DNA of 64,000 bases from Hibiscus mutabilis (Eukaryota; Streptophyta; Magnoliopsida; Malvales; Malvaceae). Shown here in pieces: positions 11,228 through 22,171 of the stretch (position 1 is the first letter of the stretch; each line of letters opens with the position of its first letter). The notes beneath the pieces are model-generated. The model ran no database searches, was not told where the DNA came from, and worked only from the letters and a program-made list of their open reading frames with translations. Made by a program: the position numbers and the translations under genes. The stretch lies in NCBI GenBank assembly GCA_019671005.1, contig CM033715.1, positions 3,410,001 through 3,474,000 of the forward strand. Direction: 5' to 3'.

Positions 11228-11870
11228 ACCAAAATATGGTTTAAGATTTATGGTAGCATTTAGGGTTTAGGATAGCATTTAGGGTTTATAGTTTAGTGTT
11301 TAGGTTAGCATTGAGGGTTTAGGGTTAGTGTTTAGGGTTTAATATGTAGGGTTTAGGTTAGGGTTTAAGGTTTAGGATTTATGGTAGCATTTAGGATTTA
11401 GTATTTAGGGTTTACTATTTAGGGTTTATGTTACTTTTTAGTGTTTAGGGTTTAGGGTTCATGGGTTAGTGTTTAGGGTTTAAGGTTTTATTAGTGTTTA
11501 GGGTTTAACATTTAGGGTTTATGGTTTAAGTTAAGCTTTAGGGTTTTATGGTTTATGATTTAGATTAGTGTTTAGGGTTCATGGTTTAAGTTTTAGGGTA
11601 TCATTTAGGGGTTAGGGTTTAGGTTAGGGTTTATGGGGTTAGTATTTATTTTTTGAGGTTTAGGGTTTATGTTAGTGGTTATGGTTTGGAGTTTAGGATT
11701 TATGGTGGCATTTAGGGTTTAGGATTTATGGTAGCATTTAAGGTTTAGGATTTAGTGTTTAAGGTTTATGGTAGTATTTAGGGTTTAGGGTTTAATATTT
11801 ATGGTTTAAGGTTTAGGGGTTATGTTAATATTTAGGGGTTAGAGTTTAGCGTTTAGGGTTTAGAGTTGAA
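11228..11870. repeat. Degenerate telomere-type (TTTAGGG) repeat block
   Basis: About 640 bp consist of imperfect repeats of TTTAGGG with interspersed GGTTTA, GTTAGTG and TTTATGG variants, all in the same orientation. It is an interstitial telomere-like sequence, strongly diverged, unlike the short TIR-bounded cores at 5.2-5.9 kb and 39.7 kb. No TIRs were found at its edges. Confidence 0.85.
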
Positions 11871-11970
11871 GAGGATATAATTTGTTTTAAGGAAAAAGAT
11901 ATGGTAAAACAAACTGCAAAAGAATGTAAAAAAAAATAGTCAATTGTAATTTAAATTTCTTTGACCATGT

Positions 11971-13293
11971 TGTAGCGATGTCCCTTTTAATTTTCATCGC
12001 TAAAATAAAAACGATTGTGTTTTCGAAGGATTTTTTAAAGGTGTTTGGATATAAAATATTTATTCCGTGGGGTTTACAAAAACCTCAAAAAAAATGGAGT
12101 CGCCACCGGCCATTTAGGTAGGCCGGACACCATAAAACCAGAGATTCAAAAAGACAGGGTTCGGGAGTCGGTTACGGATGGGGAAGGATTAGCACCCCAC
12201 ACCGCCCAAAATTGGTACTTTAATAATTACCGCTTTATTAATATTGGATTTTCCGGATTAGAGTGGCGATTATTTTAAAATTCAGTCATAATTGCGAATT
12301 AATTTTAAGGGTCCCGTTATATCAGAGTAAACGCCAACCACTATCACTACGCCTGATACTGGCCCCGTTTACGCTCGGATAAAAGGACACCGCATTAACA
12401 ATTTATATATCATATGCAATCTTAGTGGTAAAAATATAAAACATGGCAAAATATTTAAATGCAATAAATATTGACATAACAGAATACTAATCTAACATAA
12501 ATGATATACTAGACTAAAACATGCATATAAACATATTAATCTAACTCATAAATAAAAACATATCTAGCATAAACAAAATACTAATATTCATAAATATTAA
12601 TCTAACATAAAAACAAATTCATAAAATACTATTCTAAAACATACATACATAAATATTAATCTGACTCATAAATAAAAACATATCTAACATAAATAAAATA
12701 TTAATATAAAACACAAATTTAAAACATATTAAATATTAATCTAAAACATAAACATAAAAAATAAGACTACCATTTTAAAATAACTAATACTTCATTAATT
12801 TATAAAAATTACAACACTAATAAAAAGGGAAGAAAATATACCTAACTAGGAGCTCGAATAACGAACCCTGACTGCACCCCACCGAGATCTACCGCGACCC
12901 CTACAAAAATATTAACTAGATCGGACCTAAAATAGGACCCCGATCGAATGTTGATCGAACCAATCGGGGTCGAGGGCACGCCCCAACCCCGGCCAGCCTT
13001 GCGGCCGGCCATGCCCCACGATTTGGGGTGCCAATTCATTTGGCAATTTGGCCTCAATTTTTCTTTCAATTGGCCGTCCCCTTACTCTCCAAATGGGGTG
13101 CCTATTTATAGGCAAATGAGATGGAATTGTGGGTGACGTGGAGCACCCGCTCCACATAAATTTTCCTTTTTTTTTGATTTTTTTATATTAATTATTATTT
13201 TTTTTTTAATTTTTTTGCCTTTTTTATATATATAATTTTACTATTATAATAACACTAATAACACTAAAACCCGGTCAAAAATGAGTGATTACA
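11971..13293 (-). repeat. 3' LTR of Tat element 1
   Basis: 1323 bp, TG...CA bounded, collinear with 22172-23489. It contains a TATAAATAGG-type box read on minus near 13100-13111 and a G+C-rich patch around 12940-13030 in otherwise A/T-rich DNA. An internal stretch (12480-12770) is built from short 'ctaacataaa' repeats. Confidence 0.92.
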
Positions 13294-13308
13294 GTTGCCC
13301 CTCTTTGC
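13294..13308 (-). other. Polypurine tract of element 1
   Basis: Read on minus, GCAAAGAGGGGCAAC directly precedes the 3' LTR. The same tract (GCAAAGAGGGGCAGC) precedes the 3' LTR of element 2 at 37448-37462, linking the two elements. Confidence 0.8.
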
Positions 13309-13360
13309 TTGTTCTTGTGAAACGAGGACAAAGCAAAGATCAAAAGCACTCATTTTATCA

Positions 13361-14085
13361 GACTTCCCTGTTTGTAGCCTTGGAAAAACGAATTCTTTTG
13401 GACATCTCCGCTCTTCCTTGGCTGAATCTTCGGGCTCGTAAGTTCTTCCTATATAGAGCTTCGTCACCTTCCGATCTTGGAGTTTTATCAGACTTCCCTG
13501 TTTGGTTTGTAGCCTTGGAAAAGCGAATTTTTTTGGACATCTCCGCTCTTCCTTGGTTGAATCTTCAGGCTCGTAAGTTCTTCCTATATAGAGCTTCGTC
13601 ACCTTCCGATCTTGGAGTTTTATCAGACTTCCCTGTTTGGTTTGTAGCCTTGGAAAAGCGATTTTTTTGGACATCTCCGCTCTTCCTTGGTTGAATCTTC
13701 AGGCTCGTAAGTTCTTCCTATATAGAGCTTCGTCACCTTCCGATCTTGGAGTTTTATCAGACTTCCCTGTTTGGTTTGTAGCCTTGGAAAAGCGAATTTT
13801 TTTGGACATCTCCGCTCTTCCTTGGCTGAATTTTCAGGCTCGTAAGTTCTTCCTATATAGAACTTCATCACCTTCCGATCTTGGAGCTACAGGCTCTTTT
13901 CGACACAGAACCCTTCGCTCTCATTCTTATCAGACTTCCCTGTTTGTAGCTTTGGAAAAACGAAAATTTTTTGGACATCTCCGCTCTTCCTTGGCTGAAT
14001 TTTCAGGCTCGTAAGTTCTTCCTATATAGAACTTCGACACCTTCCGATCTTGGAGCTACAGGCTCTTTTCGACACAGAACCCTTC
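13361..14085. repeat. Tandem repeats (~130-bp unit) in the 3' region of element 1
   Basis: The word gacttccctg starts units at 13361, 13491, 13626, 13760 and 13933 (spacings 130, 135, 134, 173). Each unit continues through 'gacatctccgctcttccttgg', 'gttcttcctatatag' and 'ccgatcttgga'. Open frames across this block are products of the repeat, not genes. Tandem repeats between pol and the 3' LTR are known for Tat/Ogre elements. Confidence 0.9.
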
Positions 14086-14545
14086 ACTCTAAGATAATGA
14101 AGCTCGGAGTCTTTCCTATATAAGACTCTTTGCTTTTGACACAACAGGTTTCCTATATAACCCTGTGTCATAGGTGAATTGCTTTGACTGGGAGTTCTTC
14201 CTATATAGAATCATGAGTCTTCACCTTGGAGCCATCAGTCCCTCCTATATAGAACTTTTTGGCGCTGGAATCTCGAGAGCTGTGCTCTTCCTATATAGAA
14301 CCTTTTACTCTAAGACAATGAAGCTCTGAGTCTTTCCTATATAAGACTCTTTGCTTTTGACACAACAGTTTCCTATATAACCCCTGTGTCATAGGGGAAT
14401 TGCTTTGATTTGGGAGTTCTTCCTATATAGAATCATGAGTCTTCACCTTGGAGCCATCAGTCCTTCCTATATAGAACTTTTCGGCGTCTTGAAATCTTGG
14501 AGAGGTAGATTCTTCCTATATAGAAACTCTCTCTAGAGCTTGAAA
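14086..14545. repeat. Second tandem duplication (~221-bp unit) in the 3' region of element 1
   Basis: 'actctaaga(t/c)aatgaagctc' begins at 14086 and again at 14307, and the following ~200 bp are repeated. Shorter sub-repeats carrying 'ttcctatata' link it with the neighbouring 130-bp array; read on minus these are repeated TATATAGG words. Confidence 0.85.
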
Positions 14546-14919
14546 ACATGTGTCTTTTGTATGTAAAACATTGTCTTCTCATTTGGGATTCACACCGTGA
14601 TGGTCTTCGATGTCTCTTTGGATCTGCAGATACACATGCGAGATGAAAACAAAAATGCTATGACAAATGAATTGACATGCTCCTAATCCTAGTGATGTCT
14701 GACTATTCATGATGTATGAGATTCAATATCTTGGTGGGCTTGTTTTGGTCCTTATTTGACGTTCACTTTCTCCTTTCTTACGGGCATCGATACCCCGCTT
14801 CACTGCCAAGTTCAACCATCTCGACCTTTCTTTTTCCTCCAATTATGATTTGGAATTTTAAAGCGCCCTTTCGGGTTTTCACTTTAAAGAGATTTTTTTT
14901 TGAGATAGTATTTCTTGAC

Positions 14920-15960
14920 GGCATTAGAATTTACGAGATTTTTCAGCTCGTCCCCGTCCATTTCTGTTAGGATCAGGACTCCTCCTGAGAAGGCCTTTTT
15001 TATGACGTATGGTCCTTCCCAGTCGGGCATCCATTTTCCTCGAGAATCTTTCTAGATAGGGAGGATTCTTTTGAGTACCAGATCCCCTTCTTTGAATTCT
15101 CTTGGGCGCACCTTTTTGTTGTAAGCCTGCACCATCCACTTTTGGTACATCTGACCATGACAAATGGCTTTTAGTCTTTTTCGTCAATGAGATTTAGTTG
15201 GTCGAGTCTGGCCTGTACCCATTCAGCTTCTTCCAGTTTTTTGCCGTTTAAGACCGGAGGGACGGAATCTCTACCTCAATTGGGAGTACTGCTCCGGTAC
15301 CATACACCAAGGAGTAAGGCGTTGCCCCCGTTGATGTGCGGATAGACGTTCTATAGGCGAAAAGGGCAAAAGGCAACTGTGGAATTATGGTGTGTTATTT
15401 TGAATTGAGTGCACACGTCCTTTATCATTTTGTTGTTCAGATTGAAAGCATTGTCGGTGATGATCCTCTCTGGCAATCCGTATCGACAAATAATTTCCTT
15501 CTTTAAGAACTTACAAACTGTAGTCCTGGTGATATTGGCATAATACGCTGCCTCTACCCACTTAGTGAAGTAGTCTATGGCGACCAAAATGAAACGATGC
15601 CCATTGGAAGCTTTCGGATGGATCTGCCCGATAACGTCCATGCCCCACGCTGCGAAAGGCCACGGAGAATTCATGGTGTGTAGAGGTGATGGGGGTGCAT
15701 GAATTTTGTCAGCGTAAATTTGGCATTTGTGGCATTTCCTGGCATAATCGATGCAACTCCCTCCATGGTCAACCAGAAATAACCGTATCTCATAATTTTT
15801 CGGGCTATAGACAACCCGTTGGCGTGCGTTCCACAGATCCCGTCATGTACTTCGGCTAAGATTTCCTTCGCCTCCCGGGCATCCACACATCTCAGCAATG
15901 TTTGATCATGACTTTTCCTATATAGGATCTCCCCATCTAGGACATATTTCGTTGCCATTT
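14920..15960 (-). pseudogene. Integrase remnant of element 1
   Basis: In shifting minus frames, the HHCC zinc-binding region appears at ~15700-15950 (EVHDGICGTHANG, then KIMRYGYFW). The rve catalytic core follows at ~15390-15674 (WGMDVIGQIHPKASNGHRF, DYFTKWVEA, IITDNA), then the C-terminal GATPYSLVYGT near 15320 and a chromatin-proximal tail WEGPY-like part near 15010. The two Asp blocks of the DDE core are readable; at least three frameshifts interrupt the frame, so it is not functional. Integrase normally inserts the cDNA copy into the host chromosome. Confidence 0.85.
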
Positions 15961-16048
15961 TTAAAGCGCTTTTCTGTCATTGTCGTTTGCCCCTTCGGAT
16001 ACTTTGAAGCTTGACATATTGCAGGATATCATAGTACCATGGATTCCG

Positions 16049-16561
16049 TCAATCTCTTCCTCGCACATTACAACAATGAGCAGGCTTTTCAAACGTCTGC
16101 ATCTCAATGGGTCTCATTTCGCCTGGTGTTTGTTTTAAACATGGACGCCTAAGGTTGCCAATGCATACGCCATCCGATTTTCTTCTCGGGGCAGGTAATT
16201 GAAGGTGACCTTTTCGAACTCTTTGACGAGCTCTTGGATTAATTCGTGATATTTGACCAACCGGGTCTCGGTTTCCCACTCCCCCGCGCAATTGGTAAAT
16301 GACTAAGGACGAATCTCCGAACACTCGAAGTTCCTTAACCTTTCTCTCGATGGCTGAGTTTAGTCCCATGATGCAAGCTTCGTATTCAGCTATATTGTTT
16401 GTGCAGAAGAATTCCAATCTGCTGGTGAAAGGATAATAGACGTCCTCAGGTGAAATTAGCACTGCCCCTATCCCATGTCCGAGGGCGTTGGAGGCTCCAT
16501 CGAAGTAAAGTTTCCATGACTTATCATCTGAAATCTCTTCTTCGGTTGTAATGCACATCAA
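16049..16561 (-). pseudogene. Additional (archaeal-type) RNase H domain remnant of element 1
   Basis: The minus-strand frame reads SWKLYFDGASN, GIGAVLISP, NNIAEYEACIMGL and LRVFGDSSLVIYQL: the catalytic Asp, Glu and Asp blocks of an RNase HI fold. It lies downstream of the reverse-transcriptase RNase H (16600-16950) and upstream of integrase, the position of the extra RNase H that characterises the Tat lineage. The frame shifts after LRGG, where NYLPREENRMA-like residues continue in another frame. Confidence 0.8.
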
Positions 16562-16589
16562 GTCTTCGTCGGGAAACTAAAGTTCAATG

Positions 16590-16960
16590 TCTCATAGTCA
16601 TCGAAAGCACGACTAGCCAGAAATCCGCTCACGGCACTCCTCTTTACGGCTTTCGATTAACATATACGATGTCGAATTCGGATAAGAGCATCCGCCATCG
16701 GGCCATTCTTCCCGTTAGCGTCGGGCGCTTCCATTAGGAACTTTAATGGGTCTAGCTTGGATATCAACCAGGTAGTATGGTACAACATGTCTTGTCCGAG
16801 CCGCTTGGTAGCCCAAACTAGAGCACAACACGGCTTCTGACTTTGGCGGGTACCGTGTTTATAATAATTGAATTTCGCTTAGGTAGTAGATGGCCTGCTC
16901 TTTTTTCTTGACTCATCGTGTTGCCCCAAAGACACATCCCATTGAATTCTCAAAGATCGT
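16590..16960 (-). pseudogene. Reverse-transcriptase RNase H remnant of element 1
   Basis: Minus-strand words GQHDES, KKEQAIYYLS, YPP, MLYHTTWLISKLDPLKFLM and ASRAFDDYETLNFSFPDED match the RNase H/connection part of plant Ty3/Gypsy pol, with stops and shifts. The polymerase core with the F/YxDD motif was not found upstream, so it seems deleted. Confidence 0.7.
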
Positions 16961-17299
16961 TTAGTGGTCGACCGTGCACTTTCGTGCGACTAAAATTGGA
17001 GCATTTGTCGGTACTTTTTTTGTGCGAAAGGCTTTCTTTGTCTTTAGAGTTATCACCCGTCATCATAAATGATCGTCTGGTTCTTATATTATTCTTATAT
17101 GAACCCTTGTCATCTTCTTGCCTTGGCGTTGCCCCATTCAACCACGGGCCCATTGCTTTGAATTTTCTGGCCTATCATATAGAGCCTTGATCTATTTCTA
17201 GTCACGGGGTGGGCCAAGATGCTTCCATCCCTTAAGCTCTTCCTTGATCTTCTCGTAACATTTCGACGGGAACTAACTCTCGGTCCCTATGCTTTAAAT

Positions 17300-19540
17300 C
17301 TCATCATCATTCATTTTTAAAGTAAAGTAAAAGGCAATTTACTTGTGTATATTTCAAAAAATAATGATTGTTTGAAAAGATAATGATCATTTTTGAAAAT
17401 CACAACTTGGACATTTTGAAAACATTGTTTGGAACAAATGGTAAACATCATAACTTTGGGAGAAAATGTCAAACCTTTTAAAACATGTTTGCCCCGAAAT
17501 ATCAAACACCATAGCAAGCATCTGTTTCAAGTTGCAGAGACCAACTCTAATGAAGCGCATATTTAGAAGATCTTGACCATTGTGGAGATATATACCAATG
17601 TATAGTTTCTTACGGTCTAATAGGCTTTTGAGAGGAACAACCCTACCTAGTTTCTACCCGTTTAAGGTGGCTCTCTTAATCTCACTATCTCACCATGCCC
17701 CATCCTTCCCTCATTTGGGTGTCGATCAAGCACTTGAAGTTTGACGTTCCTTGAAGAAAAGTTAACCCTTATAGGCGGAATGAAATCTGAAGACATTCTC
17801 ATTCAACTTGGATATCTATGGATGACCAGAATGGTCTTTGGGGCTTGTAATGTAGGCCTTTGGTTTATGGTTAAGTGAAACAGTATTTCTGTACTTGTGT
17901 AACTTGGATATGCCCATTATTCCTTCCTTCCTTTCTTTTGGATCACTCTAGACTGCCCGTTTTCGGGTTTTCACCCTAGAGTTCATTTCCTTTCTTTTTA
18001 TTGTATGCTGCCTTGCATTCTTGCTATATACTGATGTTCGTTTTCTGTCCAAGAATGTTTGATCCTCCAGAACTCCTCGGAACTGAGATTTCTTGAAGGA
18101 CTACGAATACATTTTTGGGAATTCTTGTGATTGGCATGCCCAGATGAAATGTTATTCTTGCTTTCTTTTTTTCTCTCTTTTTTCTTTTTCACTTTTTCTC
18201 TTGGATCGCTCTAGACTGCCCATTTTTGGGTTTTCACCCTAGAGGTTACTTCCTTCTTTTGTACCTTCGGATCAATGTATTTTGGCTGGATATTGATGCA
18301 GTGAGCTCGAGTAGACTACTCTTTTTCTTCATTTTCAGGATCACTCTAGATTTGCCCATTTTTGGGTTTTCACCCTAGAGGTCATTTCCTTTTCAAAATT
18401 GGCAATCTTGGGCCGACTTGTCTTGACTTGGCTTCAATTCGAGCTTCTATACTAATTTTCAAAACTGATGTTTACTTGAAATGTGGATTCCTTGTGTCTC
18501 TTGCACATAGTTGAAGTCTCGTTCTTGTATTGTTTGATCTGTGTGTGAAACATAGACTGTATTCTTTTTTCTTTCTTTTTTTTCCTTTTTCCCTTTTTTT
18601 TTCTTATTCGAGTCTATGAATGTATCCTTGAATCAACACAGATCTATCTTGGGTATTGATGCGATCTTCCGTTCGAGTTAATTGCCTCTCTGCAGCTCTT
18701 CCGATATTTACTCGATCCTGGATTGCTTTGGCCTTCTAATTACCATTTATCTTCTTTTTGGTTTTTCATTTGGACATATCCATGTTTTCAACCACTTTCT
18801 TTCGATGATTTTTGATCTTCGTACCCAACTGTATGGTCTCATCTGTGTCTTACGGTAAAGTAAAAGAACACCATTTGTTGACATATTCACAAATGTCCCG
18901 AGAATGCCTTGGGGGGTAGAGGTTTAGGGTCAACTTTCGTTTCAAGGATCTAAAACGACAAGTGCCTGAGAAGATAAATTCTTAAAATGGGAATTGCCCA
19001 TTATCTAAACACTCGCTTTTGTTCCTCTGTTGGCCTAAGTAAACTAGCAGATACTCACATTTACAGTATCACCACAACATTCAATCTCTTCTAAATATAT
19101 GCAACTTAGAGTTGATCTTTGGATCTGAAGCAAATATACTGTTGCATTCAAAATTCGAGGACCTGGTATAGAAATGATATATACATATGTCCATTCAAAA
19201 ATGTGTGTATATGCATATGGGAAAACCATCCCATAAAAATGAAATGTTTAAAGAATCAAGAATGTAAAAATGCTTTTCTAAATGGAAATGTGATTTTTAA
19301 TTCTAATAAACAATGATTTTTGTTTTGAGAATTTCTTTGTGAAATGATGAGAAAACCGTATGGACCTTTGGATTATCTCCAGGGTGCTAACTCATTCTGC
19401 CCCTTCCAAGGTAGTGTAGGCTTGCCTCTTCTCTTGTTTTTCCACCGCTGGATGACTATTTTGTCACGACTCCCTTATCGACCAGTTTATTAATTTTTTA
19501 ACGACCCCAAATTTCTTAGTATCATGCCCGAGTGCCTCAA
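17300..19540 (-). other. Noncoding central block of element 1, partly shared with element 2
   Basis: No coding remnant is readable. The interval 17640-18000 is collinear in reverse with 35440-35770 of element 2 (shared phrases around 'cctacattacaagcc' and 'cattccgcct'). It contains three copies of a dyad-symmetric hairpin word (17944-17981, 18207-18244, 18342-18380) that also occurs once in element 2. Pyrimidine-rich runs follow each copy. Confidence 0.6.
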
Positions 19541-19559
19541 TGTTTTGAAAGTGATACAC

Positions 19560-20060
19560 ATTTATCTCTCTGTTTCCTTTTGCTCCTAGGCAGGTCTGGT
19601 CTTTAAACTAAGGTCCCGGAGTGCATGTTTGTTTCTCGCTCTGACTGTCATTAAGTCCTCAAAGCTGACCTTCATTTTCTCGAGCATCTTATTAAAGAAG
19701 AAATAAGAAAAATGGCATGGAATTCACTTTTCTCTTCATCTACGGGAGGCTGCACTTGGGTCGCTAAACACATACACCTCAAAGCACATTCCTTGAAGCT
19801 TTCATCAGGTTTCATCTTCGTACCCTGGAGATACCGACGACTTAGTGCTAGGTCCAAAGCACATTATATCACGGTAAGTCCTGCTAGACTGTCGGGGAAG
19901 TAGTGGATCGGTAATTTTTAATGCATCCCTCTATCTTTTGCAGAATATGGCCGCGTAAATCTTGAGGCATCTTGTTCCATCATCATGTGCAAATCTGAGA
20001 ATCTTTGGAATTCGGAGGAACGACCAACCCAGGGTTCAAACAGAGTTTTCTTGCATTAAA
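19560..20060 (-). pseudogene. gag remnant of element 1
   Basis: The minus frame at 19672-19857 reads DLALSRRYLQ, KPDESFKECALR, ATQVQPPVDEEKSEF, corresponding to the same gag region in element 2 (GLYESFLQYAQR ... AAQVQPPLLENEV). Additional shifted pieces continue to ~20060. The conserved N-terminal half (PPKF, PDFEKYDG block) was not found, so the gag is truncated. Confidence 0.7.
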
Positions 20061-21689
20061 GACATCAAACTTCTTGTTTTCTCTTTTTTCCTCGAGCCCA
20101 TCTTTTAACTACTCAGATCTGGATTTTTGATAAAACTCTAATTGTTATTTGGATTACCCCCCAAAAATTTTATGCAATGTAGTGATAGTATTATGTAAAA
20201 TATGTCATGATTATACAATGTAATGCAATGCAATGCAAATGCGGTGTTGATTCTCGAACAGTCCTTAAAAGAGTTTCAATCAATAGAAAAATGTCTGGTT
20301 GCAAGAAACTAATAATGAATTACAGGTGACACTTAGCTTCCTTCTGGAGATCTTGACTTCGGGAAGCAAAACCTGTGCTCCACGTCTCGACGTCGTCTTC
20401 AGGATGATGGATGACTTCGCCTTCTCTTCTTATTCTATTCTATGGACTCGTGACGTCATGATCTTTATTTTTGTGGCTTCTAAAAATGACATCAACAAGT
20501 GCAGGCATAATGCAGATAAGATCTTTTCTGGGTGCAAACGAATAATACGTCTAAACATGGATGGATTCTATCAGTCCTAAAGGAATACTTTTAAAAAAAT
20601 TTAGGGTTTAAATTAAAATTCTCAAAGATCATTTGGTTTAAAAATTTCCCCATTTTTATTATAAAAATTTTTAACTTACTTAAAAATGAAACTTTTAGGT
20701 TTTTTGTTATTATTATTATTCTGAAAGTTTTATGAGAGAAGAAATTTCAAAGCAAAATAATAGTATTTTCAATTTTTTTAATGAGTTAAATTAAAATCTG
20801 AGAATTTTAAAAAATGGTCAAATGTGAAGATTTAAAATTGGGGTTCATGCCCGATGAATCTTCTGCGTCGCACGTGCCTTATTGTCGTACCGTCTTCTTT
20901 CGCGATTGGTCTTTGCTCGGCCTAACTTGATATTGTAATATTATCATTCCCGGCAAAGCAGACTTTTTCTATTTTGAAAGCCTTTTAATGAACTGTTCTT
21001 GAATCAACACCATGTCATGATATGCAACATGAATGCAAATAAAGGCGTTGATTCCGCTGGTAATCACCCTTTCGAACGACTTTCATGGGAATTAAAGGGT
21101 CCAGATTACAAAAAGATCCATATTACAAAAGGAGTCCCTATTACAAAAAGAGTCTATTACAAAGTCTTAATTACAAAATAAAATTCTACACATAAACTCT
21201 AGCTCTACCTTCTACCTCCTCGATGACTCACGAGCAACTTGATAAACCTTGGTGCTTCTTCCATGTCCGGGGTTATGAAAGGTCGGAGAGTCGTGGCCGG
21301 TAGCTAAGTCATTCACACACCTTGTAGCTCGTTGTATGTCCACCATTAGGTCTCGTGTGTATACTTTGGCACTACACGCTCGTTCGCAAATTGTTACGTC
21401 GGATCTGTTGAGTAATCTCGACCGATGTCACGCGATGGATCGATCTTTGTCCTTCCTAAGACACCTTTTTCCATGATGAAAGATTTTCTAATCGGGCAAA
21501 CCACTTGAATCAACGCCTCTATGTAATGTGGATGCAATGATAATGCAACAAAAATATGTGTAAAAATAAAATAAAACACAAAAAGAAATGAGTTAGTATC
21601 GGATAAAAATAATAAATACATAAATAAAAGGACAAATTAAATAAGGTAAATAAACAAAACAACCCTATTTATCTAGTCCAAAACACCTA

Positions 21690-22171
21690 AGGTTATCCGC
21701 ATGGCTCTAACAGGGTGGGTTTCTATGTTCTCTACATGCAGTGTTGGTGCTAGGAGGTACCCGAATTGTCCTTGTTGTCCCCTACTAAGGGTAGCAAGGC
21801 CCCCGATCATCACCCATTATAGGCTCCTTTCAACCGGGTTCAATTCAGGGGGACCCATTCGCTTATGCCCGTCACGAAGGGCGATATCCTTATTTAAAGC
21901 ATAAGGTACTCGAGCCCTGAAGGTACTTGCTAGGCCCATACGGGAGAACGATATCTCCACGAAAGCATTAGCGTTTTCCCCCACTTAAAAAGACGGGTTT
22001 ATATGCCATATTTTAAATGCGTTAAAATAAACGCGCAATTATGACCGAATGTTAATTTAATAGTCACTTTAATCCGGAACTTCCAATATTAGTAAAGCGG
22101 TAATTATTTTGAAAGCTTGACTCTCTTTTGTTTTTGAAAAACAAAATATTCTCCCCAGCGGAGTTGCCATC
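21690..22171 (-). promoter_or_regulatory. Conserved leader of element 1 with inverted LTR segment and primer site
   Basis: Read on minus from the 5' LTR, a primer-binding site TGGCAACTCCGCTGGGGA (22152-22169) is followed by an inverted copy of an LTR segment (22021-22114 versus 22411-22506) and then a ~310-nt block (21690-22005) strongly similar to 32385-32690 of element 2. TGG at the start of the primer site is as expected for a tRNA 3' CCA; which tRNA was not determined (tRNA-Arg is used by related Ogre elements). Confidence 0.75.

Noticed and set aside
11228..11870. True chromosome-end telomere
   Set aside because: Repeats are too degenerate and are flanked on both sides by genes and retroelements; interstitial.
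12842..13157. Frames rich in Pro/Arg around the LTR G+C-rich patch (also 23043-23364)
   Set aside because: They are LTR sequence present in both LTRs and overlapping the promoter region, not coding.
13264..14014. Several 60-137 codon frames on both strands
   Set aside because: They are produced by the 130-bp tandem array of element 1, with the same residues repeating in register with the repeat; no protein family.
18001..18190. Lys/Glu-rich minus frame near 18000-18190
   Set aside because: Arises from pyrimidine-rich runs in the noncoding block of element 1.
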